Source of the DNA: Sporomusa sphaeroides DSM 2875
GTDB taxonomy: Bacteria; Bacillota; Negativicutes; Sporomusales; Sporomusaceae
Direction of reading: 5' to 3'
Length of the DNA stretch: 64,000 bases
NCBI RefSeq assembly: GCF_001941975.2
Contig: NZ_CP146991.1
Coordinates: forward strand, 3,221,001 to 3,285,000
A program made the position numbers and the translations under genes. Position 1 is the first letter of the stretch. Every line of letters begins with the position of its first letter. This document shows positions 35,269-44,075 of the stretch, in pieces. The notes below the pieces were generated by a model. That model did no database searches, was not told the DNA's origin, and saw only the letters and a list, made by a program, of their open reading frames with translations.

Positions 35269-36510
35269 TCAAAGTCTTCTCAATTTATCCCGGACCCAGT
35301 CAAACAGTCCATAGCGTTCCTCTGTCATCACGGCGTAAAACTGTTCATCTCCGTCGGGGACCAAAATTACCCCCAAACGGCGCTCGCCGCGCTTGAATTT
35401 AATAGTTTTAACCTGCGTGGTCCCTTCACGTTCAAACACAAGCTCAAAGCGTTCCGGCGCTTGAGCGAGAGCCACTGCCAGGTCATAACGGCTGTTGATG
35501 GTAAAGCCTGCAATATGGGTAATAATATCTCCCGGCGCCAGCACCCTGGCTGCCGGTGCATCAACAACCGTATCAAGCGTCATTACGCCATACGGCGGCG
35601 GAACAAAACGGGGAGGAGCGTCCATCTCGCGCCGGTTGTCACGCTGAATAAGAAATTCATGCCCGAGGGGCGACAATACGGCGGCAATGGCCTGAAGCCA
35701 GGTGTATTTAGCCGATAATATGGCAAGCACCAGCAGCACGATACTGTAGGCAGCCAAATGCAATGCCGATTGCCGCCGCCGCTGCTGCGGCAGGCTGGCA
35801 ATGGCCATATCGGCATAACCAAGGGCGGCTACCACCGGTGCCATAACATAAACCCAGGCCGAACCGGCCGGTGCTTCCTGCACTAACGGCAGCAGCGGCC
35901 ACCAGTCCGGCATGTTGAGGATGCCACCGGTTCCGGTACCTGTGGGAACAGCCACCGCGGCCAGGATAACCAGCGGCAAAGGCCAGAAGTTTTGCAGACT
36001 GAAGGCGCCGACCAAGGTGCCATCGCTCTTTTTAATAATCATCGGCATGGAGCTGTAACCGCCGCTGACGGCAATTAACAAGCTCTCGGTTATATGCAGT
36101 ACGGCAACCAGCGACAATACCTGCGGCACATTGACCTCAGGCCAGCCAAACAATACATTGGACAAAGCCACCAAACCACCGGCATAGGCAAAGCACAAAA
36201 ACCGCATGTTAATCAGCATAAGTGCCAGCGCCACCGGCCAAATGTAGGCAAGACCAAGTTGGTTGATGGTGACACCGACAAGGGTCAGCAGCCAGCTGGC
36301 CGCTATGCCGCCAAGCAGGCCGTAAGCCCCGGCCAGCATAATCTGCTGGGTCAGCGAGTAGTTGTATACGCCAAACATTTGGAGCTGACGTTTTTGCATC
36401 TGCCAGTACTGATAACCAACCAGCGCCAGGATCAGCCAAAAGTTAAAATTAAATACGATACCTACAGCACCGCGAACAATAAGCAGCATAATATCAGACC
36501 ATGGAAACAA
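35269..36510 (-). CDS. Polytopic membrane protein with C-terminal PDZ domain, MinJ-like
   Basis: 413 residues. About eight to ten hydrophobic segments occupy residues 1-290. The C-terminal hundred residues hold a PDZ domain (TLDTVVDAPAARVLAPGDIITHIAGFTINS). This architecture and its place directly after ctpA in an ftsE-ftsX-ctp cluster match Bacillus subtilis MinJ (YvjD), the bridge between DivIVA and MinCD. The name is inferred from topology and gene order, not from a recognised signature. The TTG start at 36510 is five bases after GAGG. The hydrophobic part contains cysteine-poor repeats of Ala/Leu only. Confidence 0.8.
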   Translation of the reverse strand: MFPWSDIMLLIVRGAVGIVFNFNFWLILALVGYQYWQMQKRQLQMFGVYNYSLTQQIMLAGAYGLLGGIAASWLLTLVGVTINQLGLAYIWPVALALMLINMRFLCFAYAGGLVALSNVLFGWPEVNVPQVLSLVAVLHITESLLIAVSGGYSSMPMIIKKSDGTLVGAFSLQNFWPLPLVILAAVAVPTGTGTGGILNMPDWWPLLPLVQEAPAGSAWVYVMAPVVAALGYADMAIASLPQQRRRQSALHLAAYSIVLLVLAILSAKYTWLQAIAAVLSPLGHEFLIQRDNRREMDAPPRFVPPPYGVMTLDTVVDAPAARVLAPGDIITHIAGFTINSRYDLAVALAQAPERFELVFEREGTTQVKTIKFKRGERRLGVILVPDGDEQFYAVMTEERYGLFDWVRDKLRRL

Positions 36511-36572
36511 CTTGTCCTCACCTCAATGAACAATAAGGTTGGTTTATATATATAAACCAACCTCACCTTTTA

Positions 36573-37709
36573 TTATAATTTGCTTTGCAAAACCTCAAGC
36601 GCCTTTTCAAGCTGTACATCTTTGTCTTTGGTCTCAGGCAGTTCAATAGTAATGTCCGGTTCAATACCTACCCCGTTAATGGAGCGGTCTTTTGGCGTCA
36701 GGTATTTGGCAATGGTCAGTTTGACAGCCGAAGCTTCATCAAGCCGAATAACCGTTTGAACAGAACCTTTGCCATAGGTTTTGGTGCCAATCAGGGTGCC
36801 GACACCGGTATCCTGGACAGCTCCGGCTACAATTTCGGAAGCACTGGCACTGCCGCCGTTAACCAGAACAGCTACCGGATATTTCGGTACTGCCAGGTTA
36901 GAGGAATGCGTCTCCCGCTGCCCGTCCCGGGTAACTACCGAAACCACCGGACCTTTTGGTACAAGCTGGCTGGCCACTTCAACACTTTCGTTCAGGAGGC
37001 CGCCCGGATTGTCCCGCAAATCCAGTACGATTGCCTTCATCCCTTGTTTCTCAAGTTCCTGCAGCTTATGAATAAAATCGTCACCGGTATTTTCGTTAAA
37101 CATGGATATGCGAATATAGCCAATATGATTATCCATCATTTTTCCGGCAACTGTCTTAATCTGGATGTTGGAACGGGTTAAGGTATAGTCTTGGGTATCC
37201 TCACCGCGCTTAATGGTCAGGACCACCTTACTGCCTTCCGGCCCGCGGATTTTATTGACGGCTTCGTCCAGGGCCAGATCTTTGGTATCCTGGCCGTCTA
37301 TTTTGATGATCTGGTCACCGCTCTTAATGCCGGCTTTTTCACCAGGGGTTCCTTCAATGGGGGCTACCACGGTAAGCAGTTTATCTTTGGTGCCAATAAC
37401 AATACCGACACCGCCGAAAGAGCCTTCTGTCTCAATCATGAAATCCTTAAACATCTTGTTGTCCATATAGATGGAGTGCGGATCATTCAGGGAGTTGACC
37501 ATTCCCTTGATTGACCCGGCCATCAGGGTGTCAACAGACACATCCTCGACATACCGTGACTTAACGACCTGCAATGCACGTAGCACTCTGAGCGTGCTCA
37601 CAACATCAGATGACCAGGCATTCATCAAATATAAGAAGCCGGCAGATGTAGCCAAAAATGTCATCAAAACCAAAAGTACTGCGCCAAAAAGTATTTTACG
37701 GCGGCTCAA
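36573..37709 (-). CDS. ctpA: S41-family carboxyl-terminal processing protease
   Basis: Serine/lysine protease acting outside the inner membrane. 378 residues: an N-terminal anchor (AVLLVLMTFLATSAGFLYL), a PDZ domain (about 95-180, GVGIVIGTKDKLLTVVAPIEGTPGEKAGIKSGD seen by parts such as TPGEKAGIKSGD), and a catalytic domain with DLRDNPGG, the nucleophile Ser in GGSASASEIVAG, and the Lys in TYGKGSVQ. TTG at 37709 has GAGGTG six bases upstream. It lies downstream of the M23 peptidase, separated by a dispersed repeat, and before the MinJ-like gene, the same order as in Bacillus. Confidence 0.95.
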   Translation of the reverse strand: MSRRKILFGAVLLVLMTFLATSAGFLYLMNAWSSDVVSTLRVLRALQVVKSRYVEDVSVDTLMAGSIKGMVNSLNDPHSIYMDNKMFKDFMIETEGSFGGVGIVIGTKDKLLTVVAPIEGTPGEKAGIKSGDQIIKIDGQDTKDLALDEAVNKIRGPEGSKVVLTIKRGEDTQDYTLTRSNIQIKTVAGKMMDNHIGYIRISMFNENTGDDFIHKLQELEKQGMKAIVLDLRDNPGGLLNESVEVASQLVPKGPVVSVVTRDGQRETHSSNLAVPKYPVAVLVNGGSASASEIVAGAVQDTGVGTLIGTKTYGKGSVQTVIRLDEASAVKLTIAKYLTPKDRSINGVGIEPDITIELPETKDKDVQLEKALEVLQSKL

Positions 37710-37748
37710 TCAACACACCTCGCAAGAGTCGCGGGTTGGATGGATACA

Positions 37749-37772
37749 GGGTTCTGCGCATTCGCAGAACCC
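37749..37772. other. Perfect hairpin upstream of ctpA
   Basis: A 10-bp stem GGGTTCTGCG/CGCAGAACCC with a CATT loop, 40 bp before the ctpA start. No T-run follows on the minus strand, so a role in message stability or processing is more likely than termination. Confidence 0.5.
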
Positions 37773-37848
37773 GGCAGCCGCCTCGCTCCGGACTACGCCT
37801 TTTTTCATTTCATCCTTTTAACTATATGTCAAAATGGCTGTAAATATT

Positions 37849-38014
37849 CTAGTAGTCCGCCAAGCCCAAATCCACAGTGTTCTTGGCGCGATACTTCCCG
37901 CCCAGCTTCGTTGTCGTCGCCTTACATATGTCCGATATGCGCGGCTCCTCCGCCTCGCTGAGCGAAAAATCTCGCGCAATTCATCCTATGGCTTTAGACT
38001 GGGCAGACTACTAG
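37849..38014. repeat. Dispersed structured repeat, type 2 copy B
   Basis: About 166 bp. The terminal arms CTAGTAGTC (37849-37857) and GACTACTAG (38006-38014) are perfect inverted repeats, and the pairing runs on to about 37877/37986 through several C-A contacts that become G-U on the minus strand. The core is identical to copy A over about 58 bp. Its right end supplies the TAG stop of the upstream M23 peptidase gene. Confidence 0.8.
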
Positions 38015-39135
38015 GGCAAATATCCCATCGGACTGACCGGCGAACCATTTTCCCGTACTTCAAAATGCAGGTGCGGGCCGGTCGAGTAACCGGTCGAACC
38101 GCAGCGGGAAATTGTCTGGCCTTTATATACCCGGTAGCCTTCCTCCACCAGCAGTTCGGAGTTATGAGCATACAGGGTTGATATGCCGCCGCCGTGATCA
38201 ATAATAACAGCCTTGCCATAGCCGCCCATCCAGCCGCTGAAAATAACAGTACCGTTGTCGGCTGCAGCAATGGCGTCGCCATAGTCGGCGCCAATATCAA
38301 TACCGCTGTGGAAACGCTGGGTGCCAAAAATCGGATGGGTCCGCCAGCCGAAGGGGGAAGTAATCGGACCTGAAGCCGGCCATAAGAGTGCGCCGGTGCC
38401 TTCGACAGCACCGCCCTTCTGACTGCGGCGAATCATTTGTTCAATTTGGCGGGAAGTTTCCATAAGCTCCTGATAGGCGCGCTCAGCAGTGTCGCGTTCA
38501 CTCACCGCATCATCCAGAACCTTTTCCCGGTCGTTTTTCCTGACTTCAATGAGCGCTTTTTTGGCAGCAGCCTCGGCTTTAAGCTCAGTAATAGCGGCTT
38601 TATCCCGCTCCAGCTCAGCCCGCTTCTGCACTACCAGCTCGCGCTCGGCCTTTACCTGGGCAACCAGTGTCATATCAAGGTTAACCACCCGCTTCAACAA
38701 ATCGGCTCTGGTGGTAAAATCGACAAAATCGGCTGCGCCAAACAGTACATCAAGATAATTGACTTGTCCATTCTTATAAATATCCCGCATCCGCTTGTTA
38801 AGAATTTGGCTGCGCTCAGCCAGATTCTTCTCCACCTTAGCCAATAATTCCGTATTAAGCTCGATTTGCTGTTCTGTGGCTTCCAGTTTGGCTAAGATTG
38901 ATTTATAATCGGCGGCAGCAGCATCCAAATCTCCCTGGATCAGCCGCAATTGGTCTGATACGCTGTCTACCTGCTGCTGTGCCTGCGCAACCTTGCTTTG
39001 CTGCGCCTCCATCTGCCGTTGAATCGTTTGCAGTTCACGCTGCTTCTGGTCAAGCTCATCCGCCAGCGCGGTTCCCAGCACACTAATGCCCAGAACAACG
39101 GCCAGCCCTGCCGATAAAATTCGTTTACTTGGCAA
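38011..39135 (-). CDS. EnvC-like murein hydrolase activator (coiled coil plus M23 domain)
   Basis: 374 residues: a signal peptide (LSAGLAVVLGISVLGTALA), two long coiled-coil blocks (about 27-110 and 155-245), and a C-terminal LytM/M23 domain (SPFGWRTHPIFGTQRFHSGID, seen as FGWRTHPIFG and HSGIDIG). HSGID and HLHFEVRENG are retained, so peptidase activity is possible, in contrast to the degenerate site of EnvC of Escherichia coli. Preceded by ftsEX, which normally drives such hydrolases. ATG 39135 follows GGAGGG. The stop codon lies inside a dispersed repeat, but the ending NG-PVSPMGYLP looks natural. Confidence 0.92.
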   Translation of the reverse strand: MPSKRILSAGLAVVLGISVLGTALADELDQKQRELQTIQRQMEAQQSKVAQAQQQVDSVSDQLRLIQGDLDAAAADYKSILAKLEATEQQIELNTELLAKVEKNLAERSQILNKRMRDIYKNGQVNYLDVLFGAADFVDFTTRADLLKRVVNLDMTLVAQVKAERELVVQKRAELERDKAAITELKAEAAAKKALIEVRKNDREKVLDDAVSERDTAERAYQELMETSRQIEQMIRRSQKGGAVEGTGALLWPASGPITSPFGWRTHPIFGTQRFHSGIDIGADYGDAIAAADNGTVIFSGWMGGYGKAVIIDHGGGISTLYAHNSELLVEEGYRVYKGQTISRCGSTGYSTGPHLHFEVRENGSPVSPMGYLP

Positions 39136-39146
39136 AATTCTCCCTC

Positions 39147-40034
39147 CTAGACATTCATAAACCGACGCAAGGAAATCGTGCTGCCGAGCGCCCCAATCGC
39201 CGTACCGACAATGAGCAGCACAATACTGATATGGGTTAAGAACGGATCCTGCGGAATCAGCGGCAAAAACGCCAGTGACTCATACACTTTTTCGGTAAGC
39301 GATCTATAGGTCTGACTAAGAATCAGCACCGCGAACAACGCACCGCCAAAGCCCAGAATCATGCCTTCAATCATAAACGGCAGCCGGATAAACCAATCGG
39401 TAGCACCAATATACTTCATAATTCCGATCTCCCGGCGGCGGGCAAAAACGGTAATCCGGATGGTGTTGGAAATAATGAACAAAGCGGCTAGCGCCAGGAA
39501 GACAATCAGGATCAAGCCAAAAATCCGAATCATTTTTGTCAACGAGAACAATTGTTCAATAACTTCCTGACCATATTTGGCCGTTTCAATCCCTTTTAGC
39601 TCGCCAATGGCCTGGGCCACCGGCTTAACATACTCAGGCCTGTCCACTTTCACTTCAAAGGCATTGGGCAACGGATTGGTTTCCCCTAATGCCGTAAGCA
39701 AGCCTTGCTGTTCTCCCAAACGTTCCTTAAACCGGGTCATTGCTTCTTCTTTATCCACAAACATAACCTGGGTAACACCGTGCAACCGGGTAATCCGGGT
39801 GCCGATTTCCCGCATTTCCAAATCGGACAAACCGTCTTCCATATAGACAGTAATCTGCACCTGGGTTTCCAAGGTGGAGGCCATATGGTTAAGATTAAGC
39901 ACCATAACCAAAAACATGCCCAATATCAGGAGCGACAGCGCCACCGTACTCACCGAAGCAATGCTCATAAGGCCATTGCGGCGGATGGAGGAAGCAGCCT
40001 CCCGCACAAAATATTCCAAGGTTCTAATTTTCAT
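39147..40034 (-). CDS. ftsX: Cell-division ABC-transporter-like permease FtsX
   Basis: Membrane partner of FtsE that conveys ATP hydrolysis to murein hydrolases outside. 295 residues: one N-terminal membrane helix (SIASVSTVALSLLILGMFLV), a large extracytoplasmic loop (45-165, including LSDLEMREIGTRI), then three helices at 170-195, 220-245 and 265-290 with the FtsX-type RREIGIMKYIGATDWFIRLPF (seen as RREIGIMKYIGAT). It overlaps ftsE by 11 bp and is 11 bp from the M23 gene. Confidence 0.96.
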   Translation of the reverse strand: MKIRTLEYFVREAASSIRRNGLMSIASVSTVALSLLILGMFLVMVLNLNHMASTLETQVQITVYMEDGLSDLEMREIGTRITRLHGVTQVMFVDKEEAMTRFKERLGEQQGLLTALGETNPLPNAFEVKVDRPEYVKPVAQAIGELKGIETAKYGQEVIEQLFSLTKMIRIFGLILIVFLALAALFIISNTIRITVFARRREIGIMKYIGATDWFIRLPFMIEGMILGFGGALFAVLILSQTYRSLTEKVYESLAFLPLIPQDPFLTHISIVLLIVGTAIGALGSTISLRRFMNV

Positions 40035-40710
40035 AGCCGTATACCCCTTTCACCTGGTCACGGACAATACGGCCTTTTTCTATAGCGATAACCCGTTTTC
40101 GCATGGCATCAACCACCGTCTTATCATGGGTAGCCATAACAATAGTGGTACCGGCTTTGTTGATGGTGTCAAAAACCTTCATAATTTCCCATGAAGTCTC
40201 CGGGTCCAGGTTGCCTGTCGGTTCATCGGCAATAACAATTGCCGGGTTATTGACAATGGCCCGGGCAATCGCCACCCGCTGCTGCTCACCGCCTGACAGT
40301 TCTGACGGATAAGTACGCACCTTATGTCTAAGACCTACTAGATCAAGCACATTATGTACCCGCTTCTGCATCTCCCGGCGGGAAGATTCAATGACCTGCA
40401 TAGCAAAGGCCACATTATCATATACCGTTTTATTGGGTAACAGGCGATAATCCTGGAAAACAATCCCCAGGCCCCGCCGTAAATACGGCACTTGGTTTGA
40501 CGGCATCTCAAGCAAGCTGCGGCCATTAACTACAAGCCGCCCGCTGGTAGGCAATTCTTCCCGGAGGATAAGCTTTATGAAGGTCGACTTGCCTGCACCG
40601 CTCGGACCTACTACGAAAACAAACTCACCTTTGCCAATTTCCACTGTAATATCTGATAATGCAACCGAGCCGCTACTATATACTTTCGACACTTCATTCA
40701 TGTAAATCAA
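40024..40710 (-). CDS. ftsE: Cell-division ATP-binding protein FtsE
   Basis: ATPase of the FtsEX complex. 228 residues with Walker A GPSGAGKST, Q-loop FQDYRLL, signature [15 protein letters not shown], Walker B VIADEPTGNLD and the H-loop TH. The start is TTG 40710 with GGAGG ten bases upstream. ATG four codons in is too far from that site. First gene of ftsE-ftsX-envC-ctpA-PDZ. The 200 bp upstream are AT-rich, with weak promoter-like hexamers only. Confidence 0.96.
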   Translation of the reverse strand: MIYMNEVSKVYSSGSVALSDITVEIGKGEFVFVVGPSGAGKSTFIKLILREELPTSGRLVVNGRSLLEMPSNQVPYLRRGLGIVFQDYRLLPNKTVYDNVAFAMQVIESSRREMQKRVHNVLDLVGLRHKVRTYPSELSGGEQQRVAIARAIVNNPAIVIADEPTGNLDPETSWEIMKVFDTINKAGTTIVMATHDKTVVDAMRKRVIAIEKGRIVRDQVKGVYGYEN

Positions 40711-40880
40711 TACTAAAGTACCTCCATTGTAAAGTGAAAGACAAAACGATTACTTATTCGACATTTGTCATGCAAAACCTCTTTTTTCTATAAATTTAAT
40801 ACCTTTATTTCTATATTTTTCCATACATTTTTCTCACAAACGCCTGCCCCTGGCTCTTGCCGCTGCAGACGGTGTCGGTT

Positions 40881-40904
40881 CAGGCGGAGCAGGCGCTCCA
40901 CCTG
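40881..40904. other. GC-rich hairpin after the M50 protease gene
   Basis: A 10-bp stem CAGGCGGAGC/GCTCCACCTG, complete if one G-U is allowed on the minus strand, 9 bp beyond the M50 stop. It lacks a T-run, so termination is only possible. Confidence 0.4.
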
Positions 40905-40913
40905 AAACCCGGG

Positions 40914-41660
40914 TCACTTTAGCAGATCCATCGTATAGAGTGTTGTCAGGGCAAGGACAGTTAACAGACCAAAATACCACCAAGCAACATTAAGACGCTG
41001 GGTGGCGGTTAATTGATAATAGCGCTCATCTTGTTCTTCCTCGCCGCGCCATAAGGCAAACAGCGAAAATAGGAAAATAATTAAAACCAATATATTGTGT
41101 GTATATAAAAACACAATACCGATAACCAAACTGCCAAGCCACCAAAGCCGCGGGGAAATAGCGGCAGCAATCCGTTCGCCGTCAAGCGGCGCGCAGGGAA
41201 TAAGATTAAACAGGTTCAGCAAACAGGCGGTATACGCCAATACCAGCATCAGGGTACTGTCACTCCACAGGTAAAACGCCAGACACACCAGCGCACTGAG
41301 AGTACCGGCAGCCGGTCCGCCGATAGCGATATTAGCTGTCATTTTGGCGTTAACCGGCGCACGATTCAGACTGATAACAGCACCAATAAACGGAATGAAG
41401 GTAGGCCCCTTTGCCCGCAGCCCGACAATGCGCGAGGCAGCTACATGACCTAATTCATGCACAAGCAGCAATAGGACAAAGCCAGCGGCAAACCTAAAGC
41501 CAAAAGCCATTGCATAGAAGGCCAGCGACACCAGCATCGACGCGGTGGTTGACAGGGCTCCGCCCATTTGTACCAGCGCCAGCAGGCCAACTAAACCAAT
41601 TCCGGCCCGGCGCACTACCCGCCGGCCCAGATTAATCACTCTCCAGGAGTTCACTGCCAT
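40914..41660 (-). CDS. M50-family site-2-type membrane metalloprotease
   Basis: 248 residues with five or six hydrophobic segments. The zinc motif HELGH lies in the second segment (near residue 68), and the third ligand region reads LIPCAPLDGERI, a variant of the usual NPDG/PLDGG motif near residue 153. This is the short form without CBS or PDZ domain, resembling SpoIVFB-like and YydH-like enzymes of unknown target. Stands alone, with 491 non-coding bp upstream and 200 bp downstream. Confidence 0.88.
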   Translation of the reverse strand: MAVNSWRVINLGRRVVRRAGIGLVGLLALVQMGGALSTTASMLVSLAFYAMAFGFRFAAGFVLLLLVHELGHVAASRIVGLRAKGPTFIPFIGAVISLNRAPVNAKMTANIAIGGPAAGTLSALVCLAFYLWSDSTLMLVLAYTACLLNLFNLIPCAPLDGERIAAAISPRLWWLGSLVIGIVFLYTHNILVLIIFLFSLFALWRGEEEQDERYYQLTATQRLNVAWWYFGLLTVLALTTLYTMDLLK

Positions 41661-41742
41661 CCCTCCTCAAAATAGAAAAACCACTAACTCGATCCTTTGG
41701 TTTTGCACGCATAGTTAATCCTGGAATACAAGAGAAGTGGTT

Positions 41743-42054
41743 TTACTTTTGGCATCGCCCCAAAAGTAACAAAAAGTCTAGGCCCAAAGCCTCCAAAAAC
41801 TGAAAAGCCGGACAATATTCCTAAAATCTGTAAACTCGCTACGCTCAAACAGTACAGATTTCTTAACGGAATACCGCCCGGCTTTTCTCCTGCGGAACGC
41901 TTTTTCCGGCAATGGCCGCTGGGGAACGGGGGTTACCAGGGGTGCACCGTATAAACAGTACCGAAGCGTGGGCGACCGTTACACATAAGCGGAGGTTAAG
42001 CGCCGGCATAGCAGTGTTGCATGACGGCCGTTCGTGCCGGGTCTTGTGCCGGCG
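41743..42054. repeat. Palindrome-rich non-coding element
   Basis: The 491-bp gap 41661-42151 holds no gene. It contains TTACTTTTGG/CCAAAAGTAA (41743-41769), then an 86-bp nested palindrome (41802-41887: GAAAAGCCGG/CCGGCTTTTC, TATTCC/GGAATA, AAATCTGTA/TACAGATTT), and finally CGCCGGCA/TGCCGGCG (42001-42054). This looks like a large scattered repeat unit rather than regulatory DNA. No transposase is present. Confidence 0.65.
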
Positions 42055-42090
42055 TGCAAAATTTATAAATTCTGCCAGACAGCCAAAAGA

Positions 42091-42127
42091 AGCCCGCACA
42101 TACATAATACATATGCACGTGCGGGCT
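42091..42127 (-). terminator. Terminator of the transketolase genes
   Basis: A 9-bp stem AGCCCGCAC/GTGCGGGCT with a larger AT-rich loop, followed on the minus strand by TCTTTTGG. It lies 25 bp after the transketolase stop. Confidence 0.75.
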
Positions 42128-42151
42128 CCTTTAATGCTCTTGACTGATTTT

Positions 42152-43096
42152 TTAAGCCTTTTTACGGCTGACTGCTTTCTTAGCAGCAGCCACAACAGCC
42201 GCTTCAGTCAAATTATATTTTTTCAACAGATCACCAGGTGTACCGGATTCACCGAAGGTATCCATGACACCTACCCGCTCCAGCGGCACAGGCTCATTTT
42301 CTCCCAGTACTTCGGCAACAGCGCTGCCAAGGCCGCCAATAATACTGTGTTCTTCACAGGTAACAATCGCACCGGTGTCACGGGCGGCAGCAATAATGGC
42401 CTCTTTGTCAATCGGTTTAATGGAGGCCATGTTAAGCACCCTGGCGCTTATTCCCTGGGAAATAAGTTGCTCGGCCGCATGCCGCGCCGGAGCCACCATA
42501 ATGCCGCAAGCGATAAGGGTTACATCCTTGCCGTCAGCCAGTAAAGCCGCTTTGCCAAGCTGGAACCGGTAGTCCTCGCCGAAAACATCCGGCACGGCCG
42601 CCCGGCCCAGCCGGATGTATACAGGCCCCTGATATTCGGCGGCAAAATCGATTACCTGCCTGGTTTCAGCCGGATCTGCCGGAACAATAACTGTCATATT
42701 CGGCAACACCCGCATAATGGCAATATCCTCAATGGATTGATGGGATGCACCGTCCTCACCGACAGTCAGTCCGGCATGAGTGGCGGCAATCTTAACATTG
42801 AGCTTGGGATAGCAAATGGAATTGCGGACTTGTTCGAAGGCCCGGCCGGTAGCGAACATGGCAAAAGTGGAAGCAAACGGAATCTTGCCGGCAGCAGCCA
42901 GTCCTGCCGCAACCCCCATCATGTTTTGCTCGGCAATACCGACATTGAAGAACCGGTCAGGATGGGCTTTGGCAAATACATTGGTTTTAGTAGACTTGGA
43001 CAGGTCGGCGTCCAGAACTACAACATTTTTATTACGGTCGCCCAGGTCTTTCAGGGCTAAGCCGTAGGCTTCTCTGGTTGCTAATTGATTAGCCAT
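42152..43096 (-). CDS. Transketolase, C-terminal subunit
   Basis: Second half of a split transketolase (pyrimidine-binding and C-terminal domains). 314 residues: DLSKSTKTNVF and FFNVGIAEQNMMGVAAGLA in the pyrimidine domain, THAGLTVGEDGASHQSIEDIAIMR (seen by part GLTVGEDGASHQ), and the C-terminal domain with VTCEEHSIIGGLGSAVAE. With the N-terminal subunit it transfers two-carbon units between sugar phosphates. The ATG at 43096 follows GAGGTGTGAG. A 13-codon longer frame is rejected. 65 bp after the N-terminal subunit gene. Confidence 0.95.
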   Translation of the reverse strand: MANQLATREAYGLALKDLGDRNKNVVVLDADLSKSTKTNVFAKAHPDRFFNVGIAEQNMMGVAAGLAAAGKIPFASTFAMFATGRAFEQVRNSICYPKLNVKIAATHAGLTVGEDGASHQSIEDIAIMRVLPNMTVIVPADPAETRQVIDFAAEYQGPVYIRLGRAAVPDVFGEDYRFQLGKAALLADGKDVTLIACGIMVAPARHAAEQLISQGISARVLNMASIKPIDKEAIIAAARDTGAIVTCEEHSIIGGLGSAVAEVLGENEPVPLERVGVMDTFGESGTPGDLLKKYNLTEAAVVAAAKKAVSRKKA

Positions 43097-43161
43097 ATGT
43101 ATCTCACACCTCGTTCTTTCAGTTTGAAGTTGCAAACAATGATGATATGTATTGGTAACTT

Positions 43162-44007
43162 TTATTTATCTTTCAAGTCTTCCAGCTCTGCCAAAAACTT
43201 GGTACATTCCTCGCGGCTGGGAGCCTTGCCATGCCAGTCGGCGACATTTTCCATCTGGCAAACACCCTTGCCTTTAATGGTCTTGGCCACAATCATGGTT
43301 GGCTTGCCCTTTACGGTCTTAGCCGTTTGAATGGCGTCATAAATGGCATTATAGTCATGGCCGTCAATAATCAGTACATGCCAGCCGAAAGCCTGCCACT
43401 TCTCCGGAATAGGCAGCGGCGACATAACCTCGGCAACCGGGCCGTCGATCTGCAAGCCGTTAAAATCAACAAAGGCCGTAAGGTTGTCCAACTTGTAGTG
43501 AGCAGCAAACATGGCGGCTTCCCAAATCTGTCCTTCCTCCAGCTCGCCATCTCCCAGCAGGGCATATACACGATAGTCCCTGGCATCCAGTTTGCCGGCC
43601 AGCGCCATGCCATTGGCGGCGCTTAAGCCCTGTCCCAAAGAACCTGTCGACATATCAATACCGGGAATGTGTTTCATTTCCGGATGTCCCTGCAGGCGGC
43701 TGTCAATTTTGCGCAGGGTAAGCAATTCTGCCGCCGGCAGATAGCCTTTCTCCGCAAGGGTAGCATACAATACCGGAGCGCCATGACCTTTTGACAGCAC
43801 AAAGCGGTCACGGCCGGCATCCGTAGGATTGGCAGGGTCTACCTTCATTTCGGCAAAATAAAGTACCGCCAGCATATCCGCCGCCGACAGTGAACCGCCG
43901 GGATGACCGGATTTAGCTTCGGTAACCATGCTTACAATATTGCGTCTGATGGATGTGGCCCGAACAGCCAATTCTGCAAGCTGCTTAGGGGTAAGTTTCT
44001 GTGTCAT
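43162..44007 (-). CDS. Transketolase, N-terminal subunit
   Basis: Thiamine-diphosphate-binding half of the split transketolase. 281 residues: SGHPGGSLSAADMLAVLYF near 30, RFVLSKGHGAPVLYA, and the TPP motif GDGELEEGQIWEAAMFA ending with DFNGLQIDG. The ATG at 44007 sits behind AGGAGG. The longer frame is not supported. Works in the pentose phosphate pathway with the adjoining C-terminal subunit. Confidence 0.95.
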   Translation of the reverse strand: MTQKLTPKQLAELAVRATSIRRNIVSMVTEAKSGHPGGSLSAADMLAVLYFAEMKVDPANPTDAGRDRFVLSKGHGAPVLYATLAEKGYLPAAELLTLRKIDSRLQGHPEMKHIPGIDMSTGSLGQGLSAANGMALAGKLDARDYRVYALLGDGELEEGQIWEAAMFAAHYKLDNLTAFVDFNGLQIDGPVAEVMSPLPIPEKWQAFGWHVLIIDGHDYNAIYDAIQTAKTVKGKPTMIVAKTIKGKGVCQMENVADWHGKAPSREECTKFLAELEDLKDK

Positions 44008-44075
44008 TCTTTCAACCTCCTGTAATCTATCTAGCTTAAACGGGTATGCACTATATAACTTCATAGCCACAAGAC

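Noticed and set aside
40881-40904. Terminator of the M50 protease gene
   Set aside because: Stable stem but no following T-run on the minus strand, so it is kept only as a hairpin of unknown role.
41912-42544. Plus-strand ORF running from the palindromic region into transketolase
   Set aside because: Most of it is antisense to the transketolase C-terminal gene. The remainder is repeat DNA, with no ribosome site.
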